A stretch of 64,000 bases of DNA from JBBSJZ01 sp041739875 (lineage in GTDB: Bacteria; Planctomycetota; Planctomycetia; Pirellulales; Pirellulaceae): the NCBI GenBank assembly GCA_041739875.1, contig JBGSNA010000208.1:22667-86666 (forward strand). Direction: 5' to 3'. Within the stretch, counting starts at the first letter, position 1, and every line of letters begins with the position of its first letter. The translations under genes were made by a program, and so were the position numbers. Shown one piece after another: positions 17,918-27,067 of this stretch. The notes under the pieces were generated by a model. That model did no database searches, was not told where the DNA came from, and worked only from the letters and a program-made list of their open reading frames with translations.

Positions 17918-18589
17918 TTGGATTACTCAAACAACTCAATGTGGCTCATGAAGACCCGCACTATTGCTATCGTCGCAACTTTGTTGCTGTTTCCCTCAAT
18001 TGGCGTTTCCCAGCAGACCCAGCGAGGAGCGACACTCGGTGCCATCGGAGGCGCAATCGCGGGTGGTCTCATCGGGGACCACAACAATAAAGCTGGTGCC
18101 GGTGCCGCCATCGGTGGTGCGCTTGGAGCCGTCGCTGGCGGTGTCCTCGGCAATGCGGCTGACAAAGAGCGAGTTGCTCAACAGCAACAGCAGTATTACC
18201 AGCAACAACAGCGCCAGGTGTACGCAGTTCAACAGCAAGTTGTGCAGCAACAGTCATCGGTATCGACTACCGATGTCGTTGCGATGAGCCGCAGTGGGCT
18301 GAGCGAGTCGGTCATCATCAACCAAATCGGTCAGCGTGGTGTCCAGCGGCAAATTCAGGTTGCTGATATCATCTCGATGCACCAGCAAGGTGTGCCTGAG
18401 AGTGTGATTTCGGCGATGCAACAAGCACGCGTCGGCGCAGCACCAACAATCGTTGCTTCACCGCCGATCCAATACATCACACCGACACCCGTGATCGTCG
18501 AAGAGCACTATGTCCTTCCGCAGTACTCGCCACCGTCGATCCGCTACTATCACAATGGGCCTTCACGTCATTATCACAGCCGTTGGTAA
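17918..18589 (+). CDS. Glycine-zipper exported protein
   Basis: A 223-residue exported protein with a signal peptide (TIAIVATLLLFPSIGVSQQ) and a glycine-zipper region (GATLGAIGGAIAGGLIG, then GAAIGGALGAVAGGVLG), as in YMGG/OmpA-like glycine-zipper proteins that pack into membranes. A Gln-rich linker (QQQQQYYQQQQRQ) and a C-terminal part with VVAMSRSGLSESVIINQI and a near-repeat ISMHQQGVPESVISAMQ follow. The tail is Pro/Tyr/His-rich. The TTG at 17918 is chosen because GGAGGG ends 5 bases before it; ATG 17948 would give a shorter, more standard signal. It converges on the TPR gene with one base between the stops. Confidence 0.8.
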   Translation: MDYSNNSMWLMKTRTIAIVATLLLFPSIGVSQQTQRGATLGAIGGAIAGGLIGDHNNKAGAGAAIGGALGAVAGGVLGNAADKERVAQQQQQYYQQQQRQVYAVQQQVVQQQSSVSTTDVVAMSRSGLSESVIINQIGQRGVQRQIQVADIISMHQQGVPESVISAMQQARVGAAPTIVASPPIQYITPTPVIVEEHYVLPQYSPPSIRYYHNGPSRHYHSRW

Positions 18590-18590
18590 A

Positions 18591-21452
18591 TCACTGTTTA
18601 GAAAGTGACTTTTCGAATCGCATGATCTGTTCGTGCAAATGCCATTCGCCTGGCTCATCGAGCAGACAAGCCGTTTCAATTGCCAAGGCTTGCTGAGTTT
18701 CGCCGCTGCGAAACAGCACCTCGGCAAGTGTGTCTCGATAAACGGCGCTGTCTGGCGCGAGATAGACGGCGCGCTCCGACCATTCCCTTGCGTCATCGAG
18801 CCGTGTGTCGTTGATCGATGCGACCCAAGCGACGTTGTTCAACGTCATTGCATCCAGCGGAAAGTCTTCTAAGTGATTCGTTGCGCCCTGCAAGATCGTC
18901 TCGAGCGACGACTCGACGATGTCCTGCATCCCCGCCTCACGCAACTTGGGGAAGACACGTTCGACGGTGTCAATGTCGAGCGGATTCAATTCGAGGATTC
19001 GATTCAAATGATCGCGAACGGCGGACGGATTCTTTTGCTCGGTTGACGTTTCGAGATTCCAACGTGCGACGCTCAGCGGCCACCGAACGTAAAACACGTA
19101 TTGTTCCAGTTTGGCCGTGGTCGCCAAGCTGAACCATTTCGCCGCCTCGCTGGTATCCGTTTCGCCAACCATCAAAGAATAATAGATGGCAACATTAAAG
19201 AATGGCATTGACTGACTTGAACCGCAAAAGGTTGCTGGCAAAAGCGTCTCATAAATTTCTTTTGCAAACTCTGTCTCACCATGTTCTTTCAGATAATCCG
19301 CCACAGCAAAACGCAAGTTGGTCGACGGAGAGCAGAGGGCAATGCGGATTTCTTCGTTGAGTCGAGTTTCCGCCTCCACGTCACCAGCACGTTTCGCAAG
19401 TATCCACTGTGCCGCGACGGCTTTGGTGGCCAAGTCCGTGCCGGTGACGCCAATCGCAGATTGCCGATTGGAACGCTGTGCCGCGATGGCATCGTAGATG
19501 GATTTGTAGAGCGAGCCGGCTGAAGTGGCACGTCCCGCTTCAAGCTGGTTTTCTGCAATTTGAAAGGCCGCATTGACGTCACCGAGTCGAACCATTTGTT
19601 GAAGCGCCTTGTTGGCGAGTTCGGTTTCGCCATGACGCCCAAACATTTCGACAATACTCAGGTTCAATTGGGGTGTGGCGGCGATGATCGCTTGCCCACC
19701 CAAACGCTGAATTTGGCGTTTTCCTAGGGTCAGCTCGTCAAAGAGGCGTTGGAAGTCCGTCGACGCATCCCATTTTTCGGGAGATTTGCCGTTTACTAAA
19801 TGGCACGCGGCTTGGAATCGTTCTCTCAGCGGCAGGTTCGGGTAAAGACGGCCGTAGGTTTCGATGAGTGTCTTCAAGGTGCCTTGATCGGTGTCTTTTA
19901 GCACGTCTGCGATCGCTTCGAACGTTCTTCCTGCGATGGATTCGTCACTCGGTAGCATCGCGAGCTCGAGCATCCAGTCGTCGCGACGACTCGTTGTCAG
20001 TGCATCCAGTACATCGTCGCGAATTTTAGAGCGGCCGATTTCCACTGAACTTCGACTCAATTCGTCCGCGATGATCCATGCGAGATCATTTCGTCCGACG
20101 GACAAGAAGCATCGCATCAGAGTAAGTAGTTCTTTCAACTCGGGTGCGAGATCCTCTTCCACCATCATCGCTTGAGCGACGAGTGCGGCATCGATTCGCT
20201 CTCGCAGGTTCGAGCCACAAGAGTTGACGTCGCCGCCAAGCCATTGGAAAGCAAGCGATGTGCGAGATGCCGCGATCGCGATGAGTGCTGCCGCGTTGAC
20301 ATCCTTTGGATGAAGAAGTTCAAGTGCGGTGTCAATCTCGCCGACGGTTGCTAGCGACTTCCATCGCAAATCAAATACTGAATTCGCACGCTCAACCGCC
20401 GTGTCGCCTCGTTCAAGTCCGATGTCGTTCGTTACCGCATTCGGATCGGCTAACGCTTTCACGGCCTCGGTTCTGATTTCTTGAAGACCACAGCGATCCG
20501 CAGCAATGAGCGAGTCACTCCAGAAACGCACCTGTTCGGCTGTGCCCGGAGTCGCGCTACGGGCTTTTTCGGCGTTCTCGCGTGCCAGTTCTTCCCAACG
20601 ACCGTCGAGCATTCGCATGGTTCGAATCAGATAACTGTCGTGTGAGCTTTCCGCAGCTTGTATCGCATCTTCGTTACGCCCCAACGCCGCAAGCACAAAG
20701 ACACGAGCCTGGCTTCGTTTTGCTTCAGGCCATTCGTCCGCCGATTCAGGCAACAGAGTCGTGTCATCGAAATTCAAACCGAGTCTCTGCATTAACTCGA
20801 TCCGCGTCAAAGCCATCTCATTGCTATCCGCTACCAGATCAACCAACTTGAGTAAGTCAGGGACAGTGTTCTGGCGTAATGCTTCGATAGCATAGATTGG
20901 AAAACGTTGCTGCAACGACATGACGACACGACTTCGTACCATATCGCGGTCGGCGGTTCCGGCGGACTCTTCTACCGCGACGACCGCAGCGTTGAACTGG
21001 CCAGCGTCGAGTAGCTCTTCAATGGCTGACGGGTCGTCGGTTCGAAACAGTAACCGAAAGACATCCGATGGCGTATCCGGTAACGCTCCGCGTCGCCACT
21101 GGCGAAGGATCCATTGCGCGCGGCTTGCTACCTCCGGATCGCTGTCGCGCGCAGCTGCTTGAACTTCGTCGCGTGACAAATCTCGTCGCCGCCACATTTC
21201 AAGCGTCGCTTGTTGACGAGCGGAGTATTGATTCTCGGCAAGTTCCCGGACTTCCACGTCACTGGTCGGTTCACTTGACGGCGACTGTGCTTGGAGCGGA
21301 AGCCCCCGCTCCTGCCCCTGGATCATTGGCATCCAGCAAAGCGTCAACGCAAATAGGCCGGCTTTTGCCAAGCGGAGTGTTGATCTCCGAGGACACCAAT
21401 CCTGAGCGTCGCGTCGGGCGGATCGTCGTTTTAATCTCAACACGTATTTCAT
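18591..21452 (-). CDS. Large exported TPR/helical-repeat protein
   Basis: A protein of about 953 residues with an N-terminal signal-like segment (LAKAGLFALTLCWMPMIQGQ) and helical repeats throughout. The clearest TPR units are near the C-terminus (AREWSERAVYLAPDSAVYRDTLAEVLFRSGE and LNRILELNPLDIDTVERVFPKL). The middle has many AAVVAVEES, AIQAAESSHDS and QLEAGRATSAGSLYK-like helices. Export suggests a periplasmic scaffold. ATG 21452 is preferred over the GTG at 21470 because the latter adds only MDDGRS. No enzyme domain is seen. The gene stands alone and ends against the glycine-zipper gene. Confidence 0.82.
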   Translation of the reverse strand: MKYVLRLKRRSARRDAQDWCPRRSTLRLAKAGLFALTLCWMPMIQGQERGLPLQAQSPSSEPTSDVEVRELAENQYSARQQATLEMWRRRDLSRDEVQAAARDSDPEVASRAQWILRQWRRGALPDTPSDVFRLLFRTDDPSAIEELLDAGQFNAAVVAVEESAGTADRDMVRSRVVMSLQQRFPIYAIEALRQNTVPDLLKLVDLVADSNEMALTRIELMQRLGLNFDDTTLLPESADEWPEAKRSQARVFVLAALGRNEDAIQAAESSHDSYLIRTMRMLDGRWEELARENAEKARSATPGTAEQVRFWSDSLIAADRCGLQEIRTEAVKALADPNAVTNDIGLERGDTAVERANSVFDLRWKSLATVGEIDTALELLHPKDVNAAALIAIAASRTSLAFQWLGGDVNSCGSNLRERIDAALVAQAMMVEEDLAPELKELLTLMRCFLSVGRNDLAWIIADELSRSSVEIGRSKIRDDVLDALTTSRRDDWMLELAMLPSDESIAGRTFEAIADVLKDTDQGTLKTLIETYGRLYPNLPLRERFQAACHLVNGKSPEKWDASTDFQRLFDELTLGKRQIQRLGGQAIIAATPQLNLSIVEMFGRHGETELANKALQQMVRLGDVNAAFQIAENQLEAGRATSAGSLYKSIYDAIAAQRSNRQSAIGVTGTDLATKAVAAQWILAKRAGDVEAETRLNEEIRIALCSPSTNLRFAVADYLKEHGETEFAKEIYETLLPATFCGSSQSMPFFNVAIYYSLMVGETDTSEAAKWFSLATTAKLEQYVFYVRWPLSVARWNLETSTEQKNPSAVRDHLNRILELNPLDIDTVERVFPKLREAGMQDIVESSLETILQGATNHLEDFPLDAMTLNNVAWVASINDTRLDDAREWSERAVYLAPDSAVYRDTLAEVLFRSGETQQALAIETACLLDEPGEWHLHEQIMRFEKSLSKQ

Positions 21453-21473
21453 TGAACGTCCATCGTCCACAGT

Positions 21474-21503
21474 GATGCTTCGGGCGTCGATGCTTCAGGC
21501 GTG
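21474..21503. repeat. 15-bp tandem duplication upstream of the TPR gene
   Basis: GATGCTTCGGGCGTC and GATGCTTCAGGCGTG are adjacent (21474-21488, 21489-21503) with 13 of 15 bases alike. It sits 22-51 bases upstream of the TPR gene start, in its leader or promoter region. Confidence 0.75.
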
Positions 21504-21695
21504 TCCCGCGTGTCCTACGTGACGTGCGGTACGGGAGGTCTGGAAATAGTCAGGGGGATTTTTGCCTCACTCCCGGAAGCTTCGCAATGCATTATCCTAG
21601 CTCATTCATCGATCCGTATCTTCCACTTGCCTATTTCAACGATTGGCGACCGCCCCGCTACGGTCATTTTTGCCGTCTGAAAGGAACCACTGGCT

Positions 21696-23012
21696 ATGTC
21701 ATTTAGTACGTTTTGCCGAGCATTCACGTTCTCCGCAACGGTTGTTTCGGCGTCGCTAGTCGCTGATTCAGCAATTGTACACGCCGATTCGCCTTGGCCC
21801 CAATGGCGTGGCGAGAACCAGAATGGGCTTGCCAGCGGGGATGCTTATCCGACCGTTTGGTCCGAAAATAATCGGGTTCAATGGAAATTCGAGGTGACCG
21901 GTAGCGGTGGAAGTACTCCGGTTTTGGCAGACGACAAAGCGTTTTTTACGGTCGGAACAAAGACCCCCGAAGCGAATGGTGAGAATTTTTTAATTGCCGT
22001 ATCCACCGAGACCGGAAAAGAAGCGTGGCGAGTTTCAACGGGCCAAGACGTCGGAGCCAAACACCGCAAAGGCAGTGGCAGCAATCCTTCGGCGGTGACC
22101 GACGGTCAGAACGTTTACGCCTATTTTCGCAGCGGTGATTTGGTATGTGCCACGATGGGTGGCGAAGTCCGCTGGACAGTGAATCTGCAAAAGCAATACG
22201 GCGAAGACACGCTGTGGTGGGATCTCGGTTCGAGCCCACTGTTGACGGAGAATGCGGTAGTGGTTGCTGTGATGCAAACTGGTCCCAGCTATCTTGTTGC
22301 ACTGAACAAAGAAACCGGTGAGGAACTTTGGAAGACAGACCGAATGCTCGGCGCTCCGGAGGAGGCTGCTCAGAGCTATTCCACGCCTATCGCTGTGAGC
22401 GTTGGTGGTGCCGATGCGATTGCCGTTATGGGAGCGGATTACTTGACGTTGCACGCGATGTCGGACGGTCACGAACTTGGGCGGCTCGGTGGATTTAATC
22501 CTACCGGTGAGAAGTTCTTTAGATCCATCGCTTCACCCGTTGCTCAAGGCGACATCATCGTTTGTCCTTATGCTCGTGGAGCCACGGTAACAGCTGTCCG
22601 CATGAGTGAGCTGGCCGCAGGCAAAGGTAAAGACGCGATCGCTTGGTTTCGCGATGATCTCGGCAGCGACGTGCCCACTCCCGCGGCAGTCGAAGGTCGA
22701 GTCTATCTGGCTGGTGATAAAGGACTTATCAGCGCTTTGGATCTTGAAACGGGCAAGACGCTTTGGAAACTCGAATTGCCAAAGTCACGTGTGGCTGTCA
22801 CCAGCTCACCACTCGTAGCTGGTAATCACCTCTACATCACACGAGAGAACGCGATCACGTATGTGATTGGCCCGTTGGACCAAGAACAACCGGAGATCGT
22901 GGCGACCAACGAATTGGCCGACGCCGAGCCGTTTACCGTGGCAAGCCTCGTACCACTTGAGCATGGATTCCTGTTGAGGAGTAAAAGCTTGCTCTACCGA
23001 ATCAGCGAGTAA
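21696..23012 (+). CDS. Exported PQQ-like beta-propeller protein
   Basis: A 438-residue protein with a signal peptide (FSATVVSASLVADSAIVHA-DS) and a PQQ-type/BamB-like propeller. Repeats show the typical blade ends: NFLIAVSTETGKEAWRVST, YLVALNKETGEELWKTDRM and LISALDLETGKTLWKLELP. The opening WPQWRGENQNGLAS is the form common in planctomycete secreted propellers. No catalytic or PQQ-binding residues are obvious, so a binding or structural role is more likely than a dehydrogenase. The ATG has AAGGAA 9 bases upstream. It converges on the ABC permease with 7 bases between the genes. Confidence 0.9.
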   Translation: MSFSTFCRAFTFSATVVSASLVADSAIVHADSPWPQWRGENQNGLASGDAYPTVWSENNRVQWKFEVTGSGGSTPVLADDKAFFTVGTKTPEANGENFLIAVSTETGKEAWRVSTGQDVGAKHRKGSGSNPSAVTDGQNVYAYFRSGDLVCATMGGEVRWTVNLQKQYGEDTLWWDLGSSPLLTENAVVVAVMQTGPSYLVALNKETGEELWKTDRMLGAPEEAAQSYSTPIAVSVGGADAIAVMGADYLTLHAMSDGHELGRLGGFNPTGEKFFRSIASPVAQGDIIVCPYARGATVTAVRMSELAAGKGKDAIAWFRDDLGSDVPTPAAVEGRVYLAGDKGLISALDLETGKTLWKLELPKSRVAVTSSPLVAGNHLYITRENAITYVIGPLDQEQPEIVATNELADAEPFTVASLVPLEHGFLLRSKSLLYRISE

Positions 23013-23019
23013 GGAAGCT

Positions 23020-25383
23020 TTAGAAGTCGCGTGTCGAGAAGTAAACGCAACCGATCGATAACATCACGACGATGAATCCGGCACAGCTCAGGACGGGCCT
23101 CAAGATTCGATAGCGAATGATTTGAGGCTCGTCACCGACGCCTCCCTGATCGATTGACGCGGTGGATTCGCCACTCACAATCGCCGCGACGGTTTCACCG
23201 AGTTCACCAGTTTGTGGAATGATCATTCGCAGCGGGTTAACGACATAGCGATCTACAAGTCGCCACTTTGACAACGAAGGGCGAATCGTTCGAATGCTTT
23301 TTCCGAGTGTCATGAGTGGGGACGATTGATTGTCAAGATCCAATTCGTCGACTTGGTCAACGTGATGGACCACAACAAGATGCTGCGATTCCGAATCAAA
23401 CTGGATCGTCTCAACTTCGGTCGGTCCTGTCGGTAGCGAAATTTCGCCTGAGTTGGCTGAGGAAACGATCCGACAGCGGGCGTCACCGCTGAGTAAGACA
23501 AAGGCATCTGAGCGCTCACCCAGGGAGACCGCTCGAACGGGAACCAGTCCCGCATCGATGGCAATCGTCGCACGCAGTTCGAAGGTGGTGGCATCAAAGA
23601 TTCGCAGCGGTTCTCTGGCTCGTGCCACCAAAACTTCCGCTGAATTGACGGCCAAAACCACCGCTTCGGAGGCCTCGCCTTCGAGTTCGATTTCTTTTTC
23701 GATCGTCCAGGTTGGTTCTTTCGGATTTGCATTGCGAGCCAAACGATAGAGACGTCCGCTGCTCGCAACAAAGATCGTTGAGCCGTCTTTAGCAATCGCA
23801 ACGCGTCGAGGCGGCGCAAACGAAACTCCCGGCGGAAGGATGGATTGGAACCCCGACGTCACGCCCCCCATCATCCCGGATAATTTCGCAATCCAGCCCG
23901 GCAAGTCATCGCTGTTCTCATGACTCGGCTCGTCCTCGATGGATTCACCTTCCGAGCGACGCACTTCCGCGATCGTTGTTAGCGCTAGCCCGCTCGCGTT
24001 GATTGCCATCAGCCGATCGGAGGCGACGATTTCAATTCCAATCGTAGCTGTCGGTAGCCGCAATGTCGGCACGGGCTCCCAGTGGTTGCCTTGTGACAAT
24101 AACACCAAGTCCAACGAGCCCGATCCGAAGGGATTGAATCGACCCCCGCGAACTTGAGCTGCTAGAAACTCGCCCTTGGGAAGCGAGACGGGCGCTAAAA
24201 CGCGATCGCCGCTAAACGCATCCGTCTCAAACACATCCACCCAACCATTGGTCGACTCTTCAAAGCGAACAAGACCTCCACCGGCGGTTGAACCCATCAG
24301 TGTTTCGCCACTGACGGCGAGATCTCGAATCTTTGCGGGGCCTGTCACTAGGCCGTCAAACAGACCACCGATAACCCCAACGACTAAACATACGGCGCCG
24401 AACATGCACGTCAAACCGATCGCCAATATCGGTGATCGCCATCGTAAACCTGCCACAACCGAAACGCTGTAGAACACAGCGAACAAGAATACGCATACGG
24501 GAATGCACCAAAGCATCCGCGCATTCCAAACATCCAATCGCAATCCGGCGATCAACCAAAGCCCGACAACGAGTTGTGTGACGCACAAGAGAACGAAGAC
24601 GCATCCGCCAAGGAACTTTGATAACAGTAACAACGTTCGCGAAACGGGTTTGCTTAAAAGTAAATGCAGAGAACCCGGTTCGAGCATGTCCGGGACAATC
24701 GATGCAGTCACCAGGATGCCAAGGAAGATAACAATAAAACCAAGCAGCCAATTGATGATCGTCGGCACGACCCATTGGTTAATCAGTGTCGTGAATTGGG
24801 TTTTGTCGATCGCAAACGTCGCGGGGAAGTCCATTCCCGCGTACGTGAGTAAAATCGAGCGTGACGACCGAGACTTGAAAACTCCTGGAACAACAGCCTC
24901 GATTCGTAGTCGAGCCAAGCGTTGTTGCTCACTCTTGCTAAGCTCGTCTTTGTCTCTCGATTCTAGTTCTCGACGTTCCCTCAGTCGCGTTGTCCCTTTC
25001 CAAGCTTCCTCGTCGTACCAGTCATCACGATCAAGTAAATCGTTGAGAGAATCAGCGAGGAGTTGGAGTTGGATACGAACCTCGTCGCCTTGTCCAACAC
25101 GTTCAAGTTGACGTTTCAATTCGTCTGGTGTTGCATTGGCGATCCTCGCGACCGGGCTGTCTTTTTGAGCTGGGTCGACGAGTGCTCCAGCTAACATCGC
25201 CTTGAACCGAGTGCCGTTTTCAAAGTCGCGGATGCGAAATGAGGTTGTGAAGTCTTCGCGAAATCCGATCGGTGAAAGACAAGCTAACAACAACCAAATC
25301 GCTAAAAACGCGATCCACAGAATTCGCGAGGCAAAAGCGGCGTGAAACGAATCGAGGATCACCGCAGCGTAGGGCTTCAGCAC
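23020..25383 (-). CDS. ABC-2 type permease with large propeller-like insert
   Basis: Membrane part of an ABC exporter, about 787 residues. A first membrane helix (ILWIAFLAIWLLLACLSPIG) is followed by about 170 extracytoplasmic residues, then five or so helices (IINWLLGFIVIFLGILVTASIV, VFVLLCVTQLVVGLWLIAGL, MLWCIPVCVFLFAVFYSVSVV, LAIGLTCMFGAVCLVVGVIGG). Then come about 370 residues of beta-repeat sequence, with blades such as VAIAKDGSTIFVASSGRLYRL and EPLRIFDATTFELRATI, and one final helix (LSCAGFIVVMLSIGCVYF). GTG 25383 is preferred: GGAG lies 8 bases upstream and the overlap with the ATPase gene is 7 bases; ATG 25422 has no ribosome site. The cargo is unknown. Confidence 0.85.
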   Translation of the reverse strand: MLKPYAAVILDSFHAAFASRILWIAFLAIWLLLACLSPIGFREDFTTSFRIRDFENGTRFKAMLAGALVDPAQKDSPVARIANATPDELKRQLERVGQGDEVRIQLQLLADSLNDLLDRDDWYDEEAWKGTTRLRERRELESRDKDELSKSEQQRLARLRIEAVVPGVFKSRSSRSILLTYAGMDFPATFAIDKTQFTTLINQWVVPTIINWLLGFIVIFLGILVTASIVPDMLEPGSLHLLLSKPVSRTLLLLSKFLGGCVFVLLCVTQLVVGLWLIAGLRLDVWNARMLWCIPVCVFLFAVFYSVSVVAGLRWRSPILAIGLTCMFGAVCLVVGVIGGLFDGLVTGPAKIRDLAVSGETLMGSTAGGGLVRFEESTNGWVDVFETDAFSGDRVLAPVSLPKGEFLAAQVRGGRFNPFGSGSLDLVLLSQGNHWEPVPTLRLPTATIGIEIVASDRLMAINASGLALTTIAEVRRSEGESIEDEPSHENSDDLPGWIAKLSGMMGGVTSGFQSILPPGVSFAPPRRVAIAKDGSTIFVASSGRLYRLARNANPKEPTWTIEKEIELEGEASEAVVLAVNSAEVLVARAREPLRIFDATTFELRATIAIDAGLVPVRAVSLGERSDAFVLLSGDARCRIVSSANSGEISLPTGPTEVETIQFDSESQHLVVVHHVDQVDELDLDNQSSPLMTLGKSIRTIRPSLSKWRLVDRYVVNPLRMIIPQTGELGETVAAIVSGESTASIDQGGVGDEPQIIRYRILRPVLSCAGFIVVMLSIGCVYFSTRDF

Positions 25384-26441
25384 GCTGGGGTCTCCGGTGA
25401 ACCGGCCGAGGATGCGTCCCATTGACCGTCAGGTACGCGGTCCGGCGACGACTCCGACTCCGACGACGTGTGACGTGGCGTTTCCACAAGCTTCAGGAAG
25501 GTTTGTTCGAGCGAAGGCCGGATGACGCTCAGCGATACAATGGAATAGTGAGCTTCGCGAACGACATCCACTGTCTGGTCCACCGCCGACTGGTTGTGTG
25601 TGCCAAGTTCAAGTCGCAACGACTCGCCCTGCTGGTGGAAGTGAATGGTGGGTGGGTCTGTGTTGAGTCGCTGGCTCAATGCGATTGAAAGTGATTCGAT
25701 GGGTACATTCAAATTGGATGGGGTTAATTGCAATACCGTTTTGGCTTCGCCATGAAGCTTTGCAAGTTCACTGATCGTGCCAATTCCGCGGATTTCACCT
25801 GCTGCGAGTATCGCCACTCGTGAACAAACCAATTCCACTTCTTGAAGAATGTGGCTGTTGAGGAAGATCGTTTTCCCCTGGTCGCGAAGGTACTCAAGAA
25901 CTTGGCGAACTTGGCTTCGACCGACTGGATCAAGTCCATCGGTGGGTTCATCCAGTACAAGCAAATCGGGATCATGCATCAGCGCTTGGGCGAGTCCGAG
26001 TCGTTGGTACATCCCTTTGCTGAAACGCTTGACGGATTCTCGGTCTCGTCCGACTAAGCCAACAAGTTGCAGCAGTTCGTCACTGCGTCGCGAGATCGCC
26101 GACTCCGTCATACCGCTCATCCGTCCATAAAAACGGAGCGCTGAACGAGCGGTGTGGTGGCGGTCAATTCGCAACGACTCGGGCAGGTAGCCGACCCGCA
26201 TGCTTGCTGCTGATGAACCTGCGGGCTTACCAAATAGCGTCGCGGTTCCGCTAGATGGGCGAACGACTCCGAGCAGCGTTTTGATCAGAGTGGTTTTTCC
26301 GGCTCCATTGGGGCCAAGGAGCCCGAAGACTTCGCCAGCGCGAGCCTGTAATGAGACACCTCGCAAGGCGCGAACCTCGCGAGTTTGCTGGCGGGTCCAG
26401 TGTCGATAAGTCTTGCGAAGCTCTTGAACGTCGACGATCAC
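25377..26441 (-). CDS. ABC transporter ATP-binding protein
   Basis: A 354-residue ATPase partner of the ABC-2 permease. It has Walker A LLGPNGAGKTTLIKTLLG, the DRESVKRFSKGMYQRLGLAQAL signature region (Q-loop GYLPESLRI earlier), Walker B LLVLDEPTDGLDP and the H-loop NSHILQEVE. About 100 C-terminal residues after the ABC domain resemble the regulatory tail of the CcmA/NatA group. The start is GTG at 26441, overlapping the TGA of the upstream 148-residue gene by 4 bases (GTGA); the longer frame up to 26534 lies inside that gene and is not likely used. Confidence 0.94.
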   Translation of the reverse strand: MIVDVQELRKTYRHWTRQQTREVRALRGVSLQARAGEVFGLLGPNGAGKTTLIKTLLGVVRPSSGTATLFGKPAGSSAASMRVGYLPESLRIDRHHTARSALRFYGRMSGMTESAISRRSDELLQLVGLVGRDRESVKRFSKGMYQRLGLAQALMHDPDLLVLDEPTDGLDPVGRSQVRQVLEYLRDQGKTIFLNSHILQEVELVCSRVAILAAGEIRGIGTISELAKLHGEAKTVLQLTPSNLNVPIESLSIALSQRLNTDPPTIHFHQQGESLRLELGTHNQSAVDQTVDVVREAHYSIVSLSVIRPSLEQTFLKLVETPRHTSSESESSPDRVPDGQWDASSAGSPETPAC

Positions 26442-26884
26442 GCAGCGAATGTTTTCAGTAGCAAGAACGACAGCCACATCGCGGTGACTCCGACAATTCC
26501 AGCGGCGAGCCACCGATGGGGTGGCTGGCGCCAAGAGGGATGGTGCACTTCGTTTTCGTATTCGTTGCGAAAGCGTTCTCGCTCTCCCGAAGATTCGAAG
26601 ACACCGTCTTCAACTAATTCATGAAGTCCAAATTGGAGTGAATACTCGATCACTCCATAGACACTGACGCGACGTTCATTCACATCGACGCCCACACCTT
26701 CGAAATACCAAAGCTGGTTCCCAAAAGTTTGTTCCAATTCAGGTCGATCATCCATGCAGCGAAGTTGGATAATCTCGCTGCGTTCTGGACAAAAGCGACC
26801 GCGTATGAGCGACCGACCACAGTCCAGTCGAACTTGGCGTAGTACTCTCTCAGAAAATCGTCGAGTTCTTGTCTCGGCTCCCAT
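26438..26884 (-). CDS. Unidentified tail-anchored membrane protein
   Basis: A 148-residue protein, first gene of the ABC operon. The N-terminal 110 residues look soluble, with four cysteines or so (LDCGRSL, GRFCPERSEIIQLRC) and an acidic helical part (HELVEDGVFESSGERERF). A single membrane helix lies at the C-terminus (WLAAGIVGVTAMWLSFLLL). Its stop overlaps the ATPase start by 4 bases, so it probably works with the transporter. I do not recognise a family. Confidence 0.72.
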   Translation of the reverse strand: MGAETRTRRFSERVLRQVRLDCGRSLIRGRFCPERSEIIQLRCMDDRPELEQTFGNQLWYFEGVGVDVNERRVSVYGVIEYSLQFGLHELVEDGVFESSGERERFRNEYENEVHHPSWRQPPHRWLAAGIVGVTAMWLSFLLLKTFAA

Positions 26885-27067
26885 CGGGCTTCACTCCAAA
26901 AACCGCCTAAGGGATATTAACCGCCTCTCCACTATTATTGCTGGTTCATCATTCCGCGTCAGCACCACCTTTGACGATTTTTGCTGACTAAGCGAGAATC
27001 TTTTCGGCCGTGTATCCTGGAGTCAGCTGAACTGTTTCTGCATTCCCCGTAATTTAACGAAATCTCC

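Noticed and set aside
21524..21706. 60-residue frame before the PQQ-like gene
   Set aside because: No motif, overlaps the start of a real gene; not convincing.
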